Shown here: positions 12,923-22,519 of the stretch, piece after piece
Layout: every line of letters starts with the position of its first letter
How positions within the stretch are numbered: position 1 is the stretch's first letter
Origin: JABFRJ01 sp963847145
GTDB taxonomy: Bacteria > Pseudomonadota > Alphaproteobacteria > Rhizobiales > Hyphomicrobiaceae
Direction of reading: 5' to 3'
Length of the DNA: 64,000 bases
Assembly (NCBI GenBank): GCA_963847145.1
Contig: CAWJYN010000002.1
Location: 1-64,000 of the forward strand
Made by a program: the position numbers and the translations under genes
The notes under the pieces: model-generated
The model's database searches: none
Seen by the model: the letters and a program-made list of their open reading frames with translations, nothing else
What the model was told of the DNA's origin: nothing

Positions 12923-13396
12923 ATGGAAAAAGTTCCGATGACGGTCGAGGGGTTCAAGAAGCTCGAGGAAGAGCTTCATCGCCTTAAATCGATTGAACGT
13001 CCGCGCATCATCTCCCAGATTTCGGAAGCGCGCGCCCACGGCGATCTCAGCGAAAATGCAGAATATCATGCCGCCAAAGAAGCGCAGGGCATGAACGAAG
13101 CGCGCGTGTCCGATCTTGAGGATCGGTTCAACCGTGCCGAAGTTATCGACACATCAAAGCTGTCCGGAACAACGATCAAATTCGGGGCCACCGTGACGCT
13201 GACGGATGAAGATTCCGGCGACAAAGTCAAATACAAGATCGTCGGCGATGGTGAGAGCAACGTGAAGGACGGCAAGATCTCCATCACCAGCCCCATTGCG
13301 CGTGCGCTTATCGGCAAAGCACAGGGTGACAGTGCGGAAGTGACCACGCCAAAGGGTCCGCGCTCGTACGAAGTACTCAAGATTGAGTGGAAGTAA
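12923..13396 (+). CDS. greA: Transcription elongation factor GreA
   Basis: Rescues backtracked RNA polymerase by stimulating transcript cleavage. The protein is 157 aa, the usual length. The N-terminal coiled coil starts MEKVPMTVEGFKKLEEEL and carries the catalytic acidic tip in ARAHGDLSENAEYHAAKE. The C-terminal FKBP-like domain includes SPIARALIGKAQGDSAEV and ends VLKIEWK. GGAG lies 9 bases before the ATG. It lies downstream of carB, a common order in Hyphomicrobiales. Confidence 0.96.
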   Translation: MEKVPMTVEGFKKLEEELHRLKSIERPRIISQISEARAHGDLSENAEYHAAKEAQGMNEARVSDLEDRFNRAEVIDTSKLSGTTIKFGATVTLTDEDSGDKVKYKIVGDGESNVKDGKISITSPIARALIGKAQGDSAEVTTPKGPRSYEVLKIEWK

Positions 13397-13425
13397 GCGG
13401 ACATCCTCCACGTCTGCAGTGTGTG

Positions 13426-13449
13426 CGCGCCGCGCCGATTGGCGGCGCG
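13426..13449 (+). terminator. Possible terminator after greA
   Basis: A hairpin with stem CGCGCCGC/GCGGCGCG and an 8-base loop, 30 bases after the greA stop. No U-tract follows, so termination is plausible but not shown. Confidence 0.3.
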
Positions 13450-13491
13450 TCGCTCGCGCGTGGCAGGACGGCGCCGCCCTGGAGCTTTCTC

Positions 13492-14763
13492 ATGCCGCCC
13501 GAAGATACGCTGCGCCAGCCGTTTCCGACGTCGCTGCCAAAGGACAAAATCAAGATCCTTCTGCTCGAGGGAATCTCGGAGACCGCCGCCGGCATTCTCC
13601 GCTCGGCCGGCTACACCAACATTGAGCGGCAGACCAAAGCGCTTGACGGCGCATCCCTGCGCTCAGCGCTGAAGGGAACGCGCTTGCTCGGCATCCGCTC
13701 GCGCACGCAAATCACCGCCGAGGCCATCGATGGTATCCGCAGCTTGGTTGCTGTCGGCTGCTTTTCGGTTGGTACCAACCAGGTCGATCTAAGTGCCTGC
13801 GCTGCTATGGGCATTCCGGTTTTCAATGCGCCCTTTTCCAATACACGCTCAGTAGCGGAATTGACCATCGCCGAGATCGTCATGTTGATGCGGCGCGTGT
13901 TTCCAAAATCTGTCTCAGCGCACGCGGGCGGTTGGGACAAGAGTGCCGTCGGCTCCAATGAAGTACGCGGAAAAACCCTGGGCATCGTTGGCTATGGCAA
14001 CATCGGCAGCCAGCTCGCCGTGCTGGCCGAAGCGTTCGGCATGCGCGTTATTTACTACGACCACACCGACAAATTGCGCCACGGCAACGTCGAACCAGTT
14101 GATACGCTCGACGAGCTGCTGACCAAGTCTGACGTCATCACGCTGCACGTGCCGGAGACACCCGCAACGCAGGGTATGATTGGCGCCGAACACGTCGCCA
14201 AAATGAAGAAAGGCGCCATCTTCATCAACAATGCGCGCGGCACTGTGGCCGACCTCGATGCACTGGCCGCCGCGCTGAAAGCAAAGCATTTGTCCGGCGC
14301 TGCCATCGATGTATTCCCGGTTGAGCCGTCTGCCAATTCTGAGCGCTTCACCTCACCCCTTCAGGGCCTCGACAATGTGATCCTGACGCCTCACGTCGGC
14401 GGCTCGACCGAAGAAGCGCAGGAACGGATCGGCGCGGAAGTGGCCCGCAAGTTCGTCGAGTATTCAGATGTCGGCTCAACCACAGGGGCGGTCAACTTCC
14501 CGCAAGTGCAGCTTTCGCCGCGTCCCGCCGGCACGCGCTTTATCCAGGTCCAACGCAATTTGCCTGGAGAGTTGGGTCGCCTGAACGAGATCTTTGCCCG
14601 CCACAAGGTCAATATCGCTGCCCAGCACTACCAGACCACCGGCGAGCTGGGCTACGTTGTGCTCGATGCAGACGGCTCAGTCGCCAACGCCGAAGCCATC
14701 GTCACAGAAATCCGCAGGCTGGCCGGCACAATTCGGGCACGTCTGCTGTACCGGCGGTCGTGA
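13492..14763 (+). CDS. serA: D-3-phosphoglycerate dehydrogenase, ACT-domain form
   Basis: Oxidises 3-phosphoglycerate, the first step of serine synthesis. The protein is 423 aa, matching the E. coli-type enzyme. The substrate domain has GIRSRTQITAE. The NAD Rossmann motif GIVGYGNIGSQ starts at about residue 164. Catalytic Arg, Glu and His lie in FINNARGTVADLDAL, the DVFPVEP stretch and LTPHVGGSTEEAQ. The C-terminal ACT domain (NLPGELGRLNEIFARHKVNI) is the serine-binding regulatory site. GGAG at 13481 supports the ATG at 13492. Confidence 0.93.
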   Translation: MPPEDTLRQPFPTSLPKDKIKILLLEGISETAAGILRSAGYTNIERQTKALDGASLRSALKGTRLLGIRSRTQITAEAIDGIRSLVAVGCFSVGTNQVDLSACAAMGIPVFNAPFSNTRSVAELTIAEIVMLMRRVFPKSVSAHAGGWDKSAVGSNEVRGKTLGIVGYGNIGSQLAVLAEAFGMRVIYYDHTDKLRHGNVEPVDTLDELLTKSDVITLHVPETPATQGMIGAEHVAKMKKGAIFINNARGTVADLDALAAALKAKHLSGAAIDVFPVEPSANSERFTSPLQGLDNVILTPHVGGSTEEAQERIGAEVARKFVEYSDVGSTTGAVNFPQVQLSPRPAGTRFIQVQRNLPGELGRLNEIFARHKVNIAAQHYQTTGELGYVVLDADGSVANAEAIVTEIRRLAGTIRARLLYRRS

Positions 14764-14939
14764 CAGTCGAGATGGCGTATTTAACGATGTTCATAAGCAT
14801 CCAGACTTGAAGACCAGTGTGTTTCGCGGTTGCGTTGCGGCCTGCACGGAACGCGGGTCTCGACTTGGAGCCGCCGGCTGCCTATGGTTGGCTCGCGCGC
14901 TGTTATGTGCTTGCACAGCCATCGACTTCCGGGACCATC

Positions 14940-15509
14940 TTGAACATCAACCTGCCGAATTTCATTACGCTGGGCCGGGTCTTTTCCGTGCCGTTCGTGT
15001 TCTGGCTCTTGCTCTCGGGGCAAGCCAAGGCGGCGTTCTTTCTGTTTGTGGCCGCCGGCGTCTCTGACGCCGTCGATGGCTTTCTCGCCAAGCGCTACCA
15101 GATGCAGACCCAGCTGGGCGCCTATCTCGATCCGTTGGCCGACAAGCTGTTGATCGTGTCCATCTATATCGCGCTGGGTGCGCGCGAGCAGTTGCCGCTG
15201 TGGCTGGTGATCGCAGTTGTTAGCCGTGATTTGGCGATTTTGGCGGGCTTCCTTCTGGCATGGATGATGAACCATCCCGCCGAAGTGAAGCCGGTGCTGG
15301 TCAGTAAGCTCAATACGCTGTCACAAATCGTGCTTGCGGCGGTAGTGCTGGCAGATGAAGGTTTTGCGATCGGCCTTGATACAGCGCGTTGGGGGCTTGC
15401 TTGGATCACAGGCGTGCTGACGATTGCGTCGCTGGTCAGTTATTCGCGAACGTGGTTCTCGCACATGACTCAACCCGGGCCATCGGCTGCCGACGGGAAA
15501 GCGCCTTGA
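14940..15509 (+). CDS. CDP-alcohol phosphatidyltransferase (PgsA/cardiolipin-synthase-like)
   Basis: An integral membrane enzyme that moves a phosphatidyl group from CDP-diacylglycerol to an alcohol. The family motif is clear: DAVDGFLAKR, then eight residues, then GAYLDPLADK, with the metal-binding aspartates in place. About five hydrophobic segments follow. The start is uncertain. TTG at 14940 gives MNINLPNFITLGR, matching the usual N-terminus, but has a weak ribosome site, and an in-frame GTG lies upstream at 14817. The block with AI-2E permease, hdaA and ppk is seen in Hyphomicrobiales. The exact alcohol acceptor cannot be told. Confidence 0.85.
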   Translation: MNINLPNFITLGRVFSVPFVFWLLLSGQAKAAFFLFVAAGVSDAVDGFLAKRYQMQTQLGAYLDPLADKLLIVSIYIALGAREQLPLWLVIAVVSRDLAILAGFLLAWMMNHPAEVKPVLVSKLNTLSQIVLAAVVLADEGFAIGLDTARWGLAWITGVLTIASLVSYSRTWFSHMTQPGPSAADGKAP

Positions 15510-15651
15510 CTGGGGAGGGCGCGACCGGCTGCGGCGCCGGGTATTGTGCGAATCAACATTAACTCGTCGTAGACTATCGCTGCGTCGACGGCGTCAGGCG
15601 CAAACGCTGGCAAGTCACTAGGGATCGCGGTCGAGGGAGGCCAGTTACAGC

Positions 15652-16764
15652 ATGGGGACGGAGGGCCGCCATATCGGGTTCTGGCTCGGCGCGTTGATCG
15701 CGCTGCTGCTGGCGCTTGCCGTTTTTCGTGACATTCTGCTGCCCTTCGTCGCCGGTATAATGCTTGCTTATTTTCTCAATCCGCTGGCAGACAAGCTAGA
15801 GGCACGAGGTATGTCGCGAACCTTGGCAGCCGCGCTCATTGTCGGCGTCGTCGGCACGGTGGTGGTCGCCGGTCTGATTCTGCTGGCGCCGCTGTTGTTC
15901 ACGCAGCTGCAGCAATTGGCGACCGCGCTGCCGACCGACATGCGGCGGGTGCGTGCGGCCATTGAAGGGTTCGCCCGCGAGCGCCTGGGGGCCAACGCGG
16001 GTCTGGTCGAGGTCGGCATCGAAAAGGCTATCGCCGAGCTGAATGCCAGCGCCGGCGCGATCCTGAGTTCGGCTGCGGCGGCGATGTGGAACCGCGGCGC
16101 AGCGCTGATCAATCTCGTGTCGGTGCTGTTGATCACGCCGCTGGTGGTATTCTATCTGCTGGTTGATTGGCATCCGATGATTGCCCGCGTCCAGCAGTGG
16201 CTGCCACGTGACCATGCGCCTACGATCGAGCGGCTTGCCGGTGACGTCAACGACGCAGTGGCAGCGTTTATCCGCGGCCAGGGCGCCGTGTGTTTGTTCC
16301 TCGGGCTGTTTTATGCGGTTGCGCTGAGCCTGCTCGGTCTCAACTATGGCGCTCTGGTCGGGCTCGCGACGGGTGTGCTTGCTTTCGTGCCGATGGTCGG
16401 CTGGGTGACAGGCGTCGTGGTCGCGGGTTTGATCGCGGTGATGCAATTCGCGCCAAACGTCACACCCGTGTTGTCAGTGCTTGGCGTCATGGCTGCTGGC
16501 ATGGCGTTGGATACGGCTCTGCTGTCGCCGCGTTTGGTAGGCAAGAAAGTCGGCCTGCATCCGGTGTGGCTGATTTTTGCGCTGTTTGCGTTCAGCCTGC
16601 TGTTTGGCATCGTGGGCACTCTGGTTGCGGTGCCGGTCTCGGCGGCGATCGCTGTGCTCGCGCGTTTCGGGCTTTCGCGCTACCTCGACAGCGACGTGTA
16701 CCGCGGACGCGTGCCAACGGACGCGAAGCCCCTGCAAGCGCATCTCACGAAGGCGCAACTATGA
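15652..16764 (+). CDS. AI-2E family transporter (TqsA/PerM-like permease)
   Basis: A 370-aa inner-membrane protein with about seven hydrophobic segments. It opens with a pair (GALIALLLALAVFRDI, LPFVAGIMLAYFLNPLADKL). A soluble region of about 60 residues follows (LATALPTDMRRVRAAIEGFA), then a C-terminal helix bundle with GLNYGALVGLATGVLAFVP. This is the layout of the AI-2E exporter superfamily, whose members mostly transport unknown compounds. A GGGAGG ribosome site is at 15634. The stop overlaps the hdaA start (ATGA). Confidence 0.88.
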   Translation: MGTEGRHIGFWLGALIALLLALAVFRDILLPFVAGIMLAYFLNPLADKLEARGMSRTLAAALIVGVVGTVVVAGLILLAPLLFTQLQQLATALPTDMRRVRAAIEGFARERLGANAGLVEVGIEKAIAELNASAGAILSSAAAAMWNRGAALINLVSVLLITPLVVFYLLVDWHPMIARVQQWLPRDHAPTIERLAGDVNDAVAAFIRGQGAVCLFLGLFYAVALSLLGLNYGALVGLATGVLAFVPMVGWVTGVVVAGLIAVMQFAPNVTPVLSVLGVMAAGMALDTALLSPRLVGKKVGLHPVWLIFALFAFSLLFGIVGTLVAVPVSAAIAVLARFGLSRYLDSDVYRGRVPTDAKPLQAHLTKAQL

Positions 16765-17489
16765 GCGGCCAGCCGGCCCAGCTGACGTTTGATCTGGCGC
16801 CCCGGCCGGCGCTGGGTGCTGAAGATTTCCTGGTCAGTCCAGCCAACGAGAGTGCGCTGCGCATCATTGAAAGGTGGCCGGATTGGCCGCACCATGCCGT
16901 CGTGCTTGAGGGTCCAGCGCAAGCGGGCAAGACACATCTTGGTCAGGTCTGGCGTTTGGCGTCGGGTGCTGGAGCGGTTGCCGCGCCTGATCTTGCGGAT
17001 GCCGCCGTCACGCAACTCCACTCGTCCGGCGCGCTTCTGATCGAAAATCTCGAACGCGGGATTGGCAACGAGCGCGTCTTGTTTCATCTGCTCAATGCGG
17101 CGCGGGAGAACAAGCGCTCACTACTGCTTACAACCCGCGTGCCTGTTGCTTCGCTGATCATTGCCTTGCCGGATTTGAGCTCGCGTCTGCTGGCGGTTCC
17201 GGTTGTCGCGATCGAGCCACCCGACACCGCGCTGCTCAAAGCGGTTTTGGTCAAGCATTTTTCCGACCGCCAACTCAGCGTGGAGCCGGTCGTGATCGAT
17301 GCTATCGCGCTCCGGATGGAGCGTTCGATGGCCATGGCGGAGGCTGTGGTTGCCGCCATTGATCAAAAGGCACTGGCCATGAAGCGTAAGGTGACGCGGC
17401 CCCTGGTGCTGGAGGTTTTGGCGGCACTCGGGCAGTCTCCAGAACAGTCTCTCGACGATGACATGGCCACGTCTGCCGGGGGCGGCTAA
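16761..17489 (+). CDS. hdaA: DnaA regulatory inactivator HdaA
   Basis: A 242-aa AAA+ protein related to DnaA but without the DNA-binding domain. Its family promotes ATP hydrolysis by DnaA after initiation. The N-terminal QLTFDL (residues 7-12) resembles the beta-clamp-binding motif of Hda proteins. Walker A is GPAQAGKTH (51-59), and the arginine-finger region includes LPDLSSRLLA. It is coupled to the permease gene by ATGA and lies upstream of ppk, an order known in Hyphomicrobiales. Confidence 0.85.
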   Translation: MSGQPAQLTFDLAPRPALGAEDFLVSPANESALRIIERWPDWPHHAVVLEGPAQAGKTHLGQVWRLASGAGAVAAPDLADAAVTQLHSSGALLIENLERGIGNERVLFHLLNAARENKRSLLLTTRVPVASLIIALPDLSSRLLAVPVVAIEPPDTALLKAVLVKHFSDRQLSVEPVVIDAIALRMERSMAMAEAVVAAIDQKALAMKRKVTRPLVLEVLAALGQSPEQSLDDDMATSAGGG

Positions 17490-17613
17490 GGGCCGGTTTA
17501 AGGTTTTGCCCCTATACTCCGGCCAGAGGCCCGGCTCATCTGTAAGACGCACAATTTGGGTCCCTGATCCGCCGCTTGGCGGCTCATTGTTGGAGCCCGT
17601 TAGGAGTACCCCG

Positions 17614-19860
17614 GTGACTGCAAGCGACCAAAAGGCCCGCCGGAGTGCCAAGCCGGACAGTGCCCCAGCCTCGCCACGAGCGCCTGCGGTGGCCGTACCG
17701 CAGGGACCGGAGCGCTACTACAACCGTGAGCTTTCTTGGTTGCAGTTCAACCGCCGCGTTATCGAGGAGGCGCAGAATACACGCCATCCGCTGCTCGAGC
17801 GATTGCGCTTTCTCTCCATCTCAGCTGCCAACCTCGACGAATTCTATATGGTGCGCGCTGCCGGTGTTCACGGTCAGGTGGTTGCCGGAATCAATGTCAA
17901 GAGCCAGGATGGCTTGACGCCGGTTCAACAAATGGCGGCGATCAACGCGGCCGTAGCGCGGCTGGTTGCTGACAAACAGGCGTGCTGGCGGCAGCTCTGC
18001 ACGGAAATGACGGCAGCTGGTTTGACCATCGTCGACGCTGAGGCGCTGCGCGCCCACGAGCGCAAATGGCTTGAGCGCGAGTTTTTGACGCGCATCTTCC
18101 CGGTGTTGACGCCAATCGCCGTCGATCCGGCGCATCCATTCCCGTTCATTCCCAATCTTGGCTTCGTGCTTGGCGTCGAGCTGGTCCGCGAGAGTGATGC
18201 CAAGACCATGCATGCACTGCTGCCGATCCCCAGCCAACTCGCGCGCTTCATCAGGCTGCCAGGCGGCGAGGGGGCCGGCGAAGGCTCCCGCGAGATCCGT
18301 TTCGTGCGCATCGAGACGGTGGTCGCATTTTTCATTATGCGTTTGTTTCCAGGTTTCAAGCCTCGAGGGCAAGGGGCGTTCCGCGTGTTGCGCGACAGCG
18401 ATCTTGAAGTCCAAGAAGAAGCTGAAGACCTCGTGCGCTCGTTTGAGAGTGCGCTCAAGCGCCGCCGGCGCGGGCACGTGATCCGGCTTGAGATCGATGG
18501 CGCGATGCCCGAACGGCTCATGAAGTTCGTCATCGACGAACTCGAAGTAAAAGAGGACGACGTATTTGTGAAAGAGGGCCTGCTTGGCCTCTCCGACACA
18601 TCGCAGCTGATCGTCACCGATCGCCCTGACCTGACATTCCGCGCTTTCAACATCCGGTTCCCGGAACGCATCCGCGAGTTCAACGGTGATTGCTTTGCGG
18701 CGGTCGGCAAGAAGGACATCGTTGTCCATCACCCGTACGAGAGCTTCGATGTGGTGCTGCAGTTTCTGCGCCAGGCGGTCGCCGACCCGAACGTGATGGC
18801 GATCAAGTGGACGCTATACCGCACCAGCAACGACAGCCCCATTGTGCTGCTCCTCAAGGAAGCCGCCGAAATGGGCAAGTCGGTGACCGCCGTCGTTGAG
18901 CTTCGTGCACGCTTTGATGAGGCAGCCAACATCCGCTGGGCGCGCGATCTGGAAAGTGCAGGCGTGCATGTGGTCTATGGCTTCATCGAGCTGAAGACGC
19001 ATGCCAAAATGGGTCTCGTGGTGCGCCGGGAAGGCACCGAGCTTGCCACCTACAGCCACATGGGAACCGGTAACTACCACCCGCAGACAGCCAAGGTCTA
19101 TACCGACTTGTCGTTCTTTACCGCCGACGCTGCTGTTGGCCGCGACGTGACGCGCATTTTCAACTTCGTCACCGGCTACGCCGAGCCGGCCGAACTAGAG
19201 ACGCTGGCAGCCAGTCCGCGCGGAATTCGGGCGCGCATGCTGAGCCACATCCGTGCTGAGATCGCGCACAAAGAGGCCGGTCGTCCGGCGGCCATCTGGC
19301 TTAAGATGAATTCGCTGGTCGATGCGGAGATCATTGAAACGCTGTATGCGGCAAGCCAGGCCGGTGTCGATATTGAACTGGTCGTGCGGGGAATTTGTTG
19401 TTTGCGGCCGGGTGTTCCCGGCATGAGCGATCGTATCCGCGTCAAAAGCATCGTTGGCCGCTTTCTGGAGCACGGGCGCATCTATTGCTTCGGCAATGGG
19501 CATGGCTTGCCGTCGGAGCAAGCCCTGGTCTACATCAGCTCAGCGGATATGATGCCGCGCAATCTCGATCGCCGCGTTGAGGTGATGGTGCCGATCAAAA
19601 ACCCGACCGTGCACGCGCAAATCCTCGACCAGATCATGGTGGCCTGCCTCAATGACAACCAACAAAGCTGGTCGATCGCGTCCGATGGCAGTGCAACGCG
19701 CGTCGAGCCTGCCCCTGGAGAGGCACTGTTTAATGCCCATCAGTACTTCATGACCAATCCAAGCCTGTCTGGCCGTGGGAAGTCATTGAAGGAGAGCTTC
19801 CCGCCACGCTTCGAGAGTTCCGCCCGCCGGGCAGTTACGAAATCGCCGACGAAGTCCTGA
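17614..19860 (+). CDS. ppk: Polyphosphate kinase 1
   Basis: Polymerises the gamma-phosphate of ATP into polyphosphate, reversibly. The protein is 748 aa with the N domain (YYNRELSWLQFNRRV), head domain and two phospholipase-D-like C domains. The autophosphorylated histidine is His-463 in ELKTHAKMGLVVRREG. Other hallmarks are ARFDEAANIRWARDLE, YSHMGTGNYHPQTAKVYTD and MMPRNLDRRVEVMVP. The GTG start follows TAGGAG at 17601-17606 with good spacing. The long in-frame upstream extension lacks similarity. It is paired with ppx downstream, giving synthesis and degradation of polyphosphate. Confidence 0.95.
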   Translation: MTASDQKARRSAKPDSAPASPRAPAVAVPQGPERYYNRELSWLQFNRRVIEEAQNTRHPLLERLRFLSISAANLDEFYMVRAAGVHGQVVAGINVKSQDGLTPVQQMAAINAAVARLVADKQACWRQLCTEMTAAGLTIVDAEALRAHERKWLEREFLTRIFPVLTPIAVDPAHPFPFIPNLGFVLGVELVRESDAKTMHALLPIPSQLARFIRLPGGEGAGEGSREIRFVRIETVVAFFIMRLFPGFKPRGQGAFRVLRDSDLEVQEEAEDLVRSFESALKRRRRGHVIRLEIDGAMPERLMKFVIDELEVKEDDVFVKEGLLGLSDTSQLIVTDRPDLTFRAFNIRFPERIREFNGDCFAAVGKKDIVVHHPYESFDVVLQFLRQAVADPNVMAIKWTLYRTSNDSPIVLLLKEAAEMGKSVTAVVELRARFDEAANIRWARDLESAGVHVVYGFIELKTHAKMGLVVRREGTELATYSHMGTGNYHPQTAKVYTDLSFFTADAAVGRDVTRIFNFVTGYAEPAELETLAASPRGIRARMLSHIRAEIAHKEAGRPAAIWLKMNSLVDAEIIETLYAASQAGVDIELVVRGICCLRPGVPGMSDRIRVKSIVGRFLEHGRIYCFGNGHGLPSEQALVYISSADMMPRNLDRRVEVMVPIKNPTVHAQILDQIMVACLNDNQQSWSIASDGSATRVEPAPGEALFNAHQYFMTNPSLSGRGKSLKESFPPRFESSARRAVTKSPTKS

Positions 19861-19889
19861 ATACTAATCCTCGAACAGAAGAACCCAGC

Positions 19890-21440
19890 GTGCGAGTGCC
19901 CTCCGCCAGCCGTTTTGACAGTGATCGCTCCCGTTCGGGCGAACTTGAACCTATGGCAGTTGTCGATATCGGTTCGAATTCAGTGCGTCTTGTGGTTTAC
20001 GAGGGCGCAGTGCGCGCACCGACTGCGTTGTTCAACGAAAAGGTGCTGGCGGGCCTTGGGCGCTCCATCGCTTCAAAAGGCGCGTTGGATGAAGACGCCA
20101 TCGCACGGACACTGGAGGGGCTGGCGCGCTTCAGTGCGATACTACGAGTTCTTGGGGTCAAGAACGTGCGTGCGATCGCCACGGCGGCGTGTCGCGAGGC
20201 CCGCAACGGCGCGCAGTTCATAGCGCGCGCCGAGAAGGCATTGGGTGCCAAGATCGATGTACTATCGGGCGCACAAGAGGCTGAGCTGGCGGCCAATGGG
20301 GTCATGATGGGCTTTGAGGCGCCGGATGGTATCGCTGGCGATCTCGGTGGCGGGTCGCTTGAGCTGATCGATATCGCCGGCAAGACGCTCCGGCATGCGA
20401 CAACTCTGCCACTGGGATCGTTGCGCTTGTTGGATTCCTCGGGCGGCCGCATCGACAAAGCGCTGAGCTTTACCGACGACGAGATCGCTGGCGTGCCTTG
20501 GATTGGGAAGGGAGCCGGCCGGACATTTTACGCGGTCGGTGGCACCTGGCGCGCCTTCGCCAAACTGCATATGGCTGCCCGCGACTATCCCCTGCACATG
20601 ATGCAAGGGTATGCACTGCCGGCCGCCGAGGCGATCGATTTCTGCGAGCAGATTCGGAAGTCCAAGAAACTGGCCGGAGTTGCGGCCGGCCACACAGTTT
20701 CCAAAGCACGGCGCGAGGTGTTGCCGTACGGTGCGCTGGTGCTGGAACGGTTGCTGCGCAAGCTCAAGCCGCGCGACGTAGTGTTTTCGGTTTTTGGCGT
20801 GCGCGAAGGACTAGTCTACAAACTCCTGTCCCGAATTGAGCAGGATCGGGACCCGCTGATCGCGTTTGCCACCGACTATGCCATGCTGCGGTCACGCTCG
20901 TTCAAGCACTCCCAAGAACTCTGCACGTGGACGGACGCATTATTCGCGCCTGGTGGACCAAGTGAAACTTCGGTCGAGCGGCGGCTCAGACATGCGGCTT
21001 GTCTGCTCTCAGACGTAGCCTGGCGGGCGCATCCCGACTACCGGGGCGAGCAGAGCCTGGTGGGTGTTGCTTATTCAGCGATGGCTGGCATCGACCATCC
21101 CGGCCGTGTCTTTCTTGCCATGGCCAGCTACTACCGCCATGCTGGCCCCGGCGGTAAAGACGACGAAGTCGCCGAACTATCGACCCAACTGGCGCCGCTG
21201 CTGCCAGGGCGGTTACTGGAGCGGGCCAAGATCGCGGGCGCAGCGGTTCGGGCGGCCCACATGCTATCAATCGGCCGCCCAGGCATTATCGACGAAGTGC
21301 CATTGAGTTACGAAAAGGACCGGCTTGTGGTCGCCGTGCCCAAATCGTATGCCGCCCTCAATGGCGACCGGCTGCAACGGCGCTTTGTGACGCTGGCGTC
21401 CCTTTTGGGCAAAACTGCTGAAGTGCGGATAGTCCCCTGA
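19890..21440 (+). CDS. ppx: Exopolyphosphatase, Ppx/GppA family
   Basis: Hydrolyses terminal phosphate from polyphosphate, and possibly pppGpp. The protein is 516 aa with the actin-like ATPase fold. Phosphate 1 is VVDIGSNSVRLVV (about residues 24-36), the catalytic region is AIATAACREARNG, and phosphate 2 is GDLGGGSLELIDI. The C-terminal half carries the HD-like domain found in long Ppx enzymes. It starts at GTG 29 bases after ppk and forms an operon with it. Confidence 0.92.
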   Translation: MRVPSASRFDSDRSRSGELEPMAVVDIGSNSVRLVVYEGAVRAPTALFNEKVLAGLGRSIASKGALDEDAIARTLEGLARFSAILRVLGVKNVRAIATAACREARNGAQFIARAEKALGAKIDVLSGAQEAELAANGVMMGFEAPDGIAGDLGGGSLELIDIAGKTLRHATTLPLGSLRLLDSSGGRIDKALSFTDDEIAGVPWIGKGAGRTFYAVGGTWRAFAKLHMAARDYPLHMMQGYALPAAEAIDFCEQIRKSKKLAGVAAGHTVSKARREVLPYGALVLERLLRKLKPRDVVFSVFGVREGLVYKLLSRIEQDRDPLIAFATDYAMLRSRSFKHSQELCTWTDALFAPGGPSETSVERRLRHAACLLSDVAWRAHPDYRGEQSLVGVAYSAMAGIDHPGRVFLAMASYYRHAGPGGKDDEVAELSTQLAPLLPGRLLERAKIAGAAVRAAHMLSIGRPGIIDEVPLSYEKDRLVVAVPKSYAALNGDRLQRRFVTLASLLGKTAEVRIVP

Positions 21441-21460
21441 TTGGGCTCCGCCATGAACAT

Positions 21461-21477
21461 GCCGCAAGATTTGCGGC
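21461..21477 (+). terminator. Possible terminator after ppx
   Basis: A perfect 7-bp stem, GCCGCAA/TTGCGGC, around the loop GAT, 20 bases after the ppx stop. It is followed by a moderately T-rich stretch (GGTTTGGTGT). Confidence 0.4.
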
Positions 21478-21531
21478 GCGGTTTGGTGTAAAGTCCAGAC
21501 GAATGAGATGATAGCGAGCCGGCGCACAACC

Positions 21532-22425
21532 ATGGCTGACGACCTCTACAAGGAACTTGGCGTCGCGCGAGGAGCGTCAGATGATGACATTCGGCGTGCT
21601 TACCGCAAGCTCGCCAAGGAATTTCACCCGGACCTGAACCCGGCTAACCGGGTGGCCGCGGAAGCACGCATCAAAACGGTCAATGCCGCCTTCGCGATCC
21701 TTGGGGATGCAGAAAAGCGCCGCCAGTACGACGCCGGACTGATCGATGGCAACGGCGATCCCCGCCAGCGCACGCAGCGGACGTATGCGGGCGCCAGTCG
21801 GCCCGGTGCAGGCGGCGACGATTTCGGTTTTGGTGACATTTTTTCCGATCTGTTCGGCCGTGGCCGCGGCGGACCCGCCAGTGCATCGGGGCTACGCGGG
21901 CCCGATGTGCGCTACACGTTGGAAGTCGACTTTCTGGAAGCTGCCAACGGGGCTCGCAAGCGCGTCACCATGCCCGGCGGCGCAGCACTAGACCTGACGG
22001 TGCCGGAGGGTGTGACGGACGGGCAGGTGCTGCGTCTCAAGGGCAAAGGTGGCGAAGGTCCGCGAGGGGGCGAGGCTGGCGATGCGCTGGTAGAGATCAA
22101 GGTCCGGGCGCATGCCGAGTTCCGTCGCACCGGCGACGACATCCTTCTGACTGTCCCCGTGACGATCGACGAGGCGGTGCTGGGCGGCAAGATCGAGGTC
22201 GCCACGATCCACGGCCGCGTCGCCTTGACCATCCCGAAGGGTACCAGTTCCGGCCGCGCGTTTCGCATGAAGGGACGCGGCGTGCGGCCTGCACCGGGAC
22301 AGACACCCGGCGACCAGATCGTCACCATCGCCATCGTCATGCCCGACGAGATCGACGACAAGCTGTCTTACTTCATGACGGAGTGGCGCCGCGACCACGC
22401 CTACGATCCTGGCCGGAAGGGCTGA
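21532..22425 (+). CDS. DnaJ-class co-chaperone, CbpA-like
   Basis: A 297-aa type II J-domain protein. The J domain (residues 1-70) has the DnaK-stimulating HPD at 32-34 (KEFHPDLNP). A glycine/phenylalanine-rich linker (GDDFGFGDIFSDLFGRGRGG) follows, then two beta-rich substrate-binding domains starting with DVRYTLEVDFLEAANG. The zinc-finger repeats of true DnaJ are absent, as in CbpA. The ATG at 21532 gives MADDLYKELGV, preferred over an upstream in-frame start. Confidence 0.9.
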   Translation: MADDLYKELGVARGASDDDIRRAYRKLAKEFHPDLNPANRVAAEARIKTVNAAFAILGDAEKRRQYDAGLIDGNGDPRQRTQRTYAGASRPGAGGDDFGFGDIFSDLFGRGRGGPASASGLRGPDVRYTLEVDFLEAANGARKRVTMPGGAALDLTVPEGVTDGQVLRLKGKGGEGPRGGEAGDALVEIKVRAHAEFRRTGDDILLTVPVTIDEAVLGGKIEVATIHGRVALTIPKGTSSGRAFRMKGRGVRPAPGQTPGDQIVTIAIVMPDEIDDKLSYFMTEWRRDHAYDPGRKG

Positions 22426-22519
22426 CGGCAAATAAATCCGGGCAAAACCGGCAAACGGCCTCTACAATTCATGCGACTCATTGGCACGCTCGACCTCTGA
22501 TCTGGACAGGGGATCGCCG

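Noticed and set aside
19960..19990. tRNA-like TTCGAATTC in ppx
   Set aside because: It is part of the conserved phosphate-binding loop of the ppx gene, and no acceptor or anticodon stem can be built.
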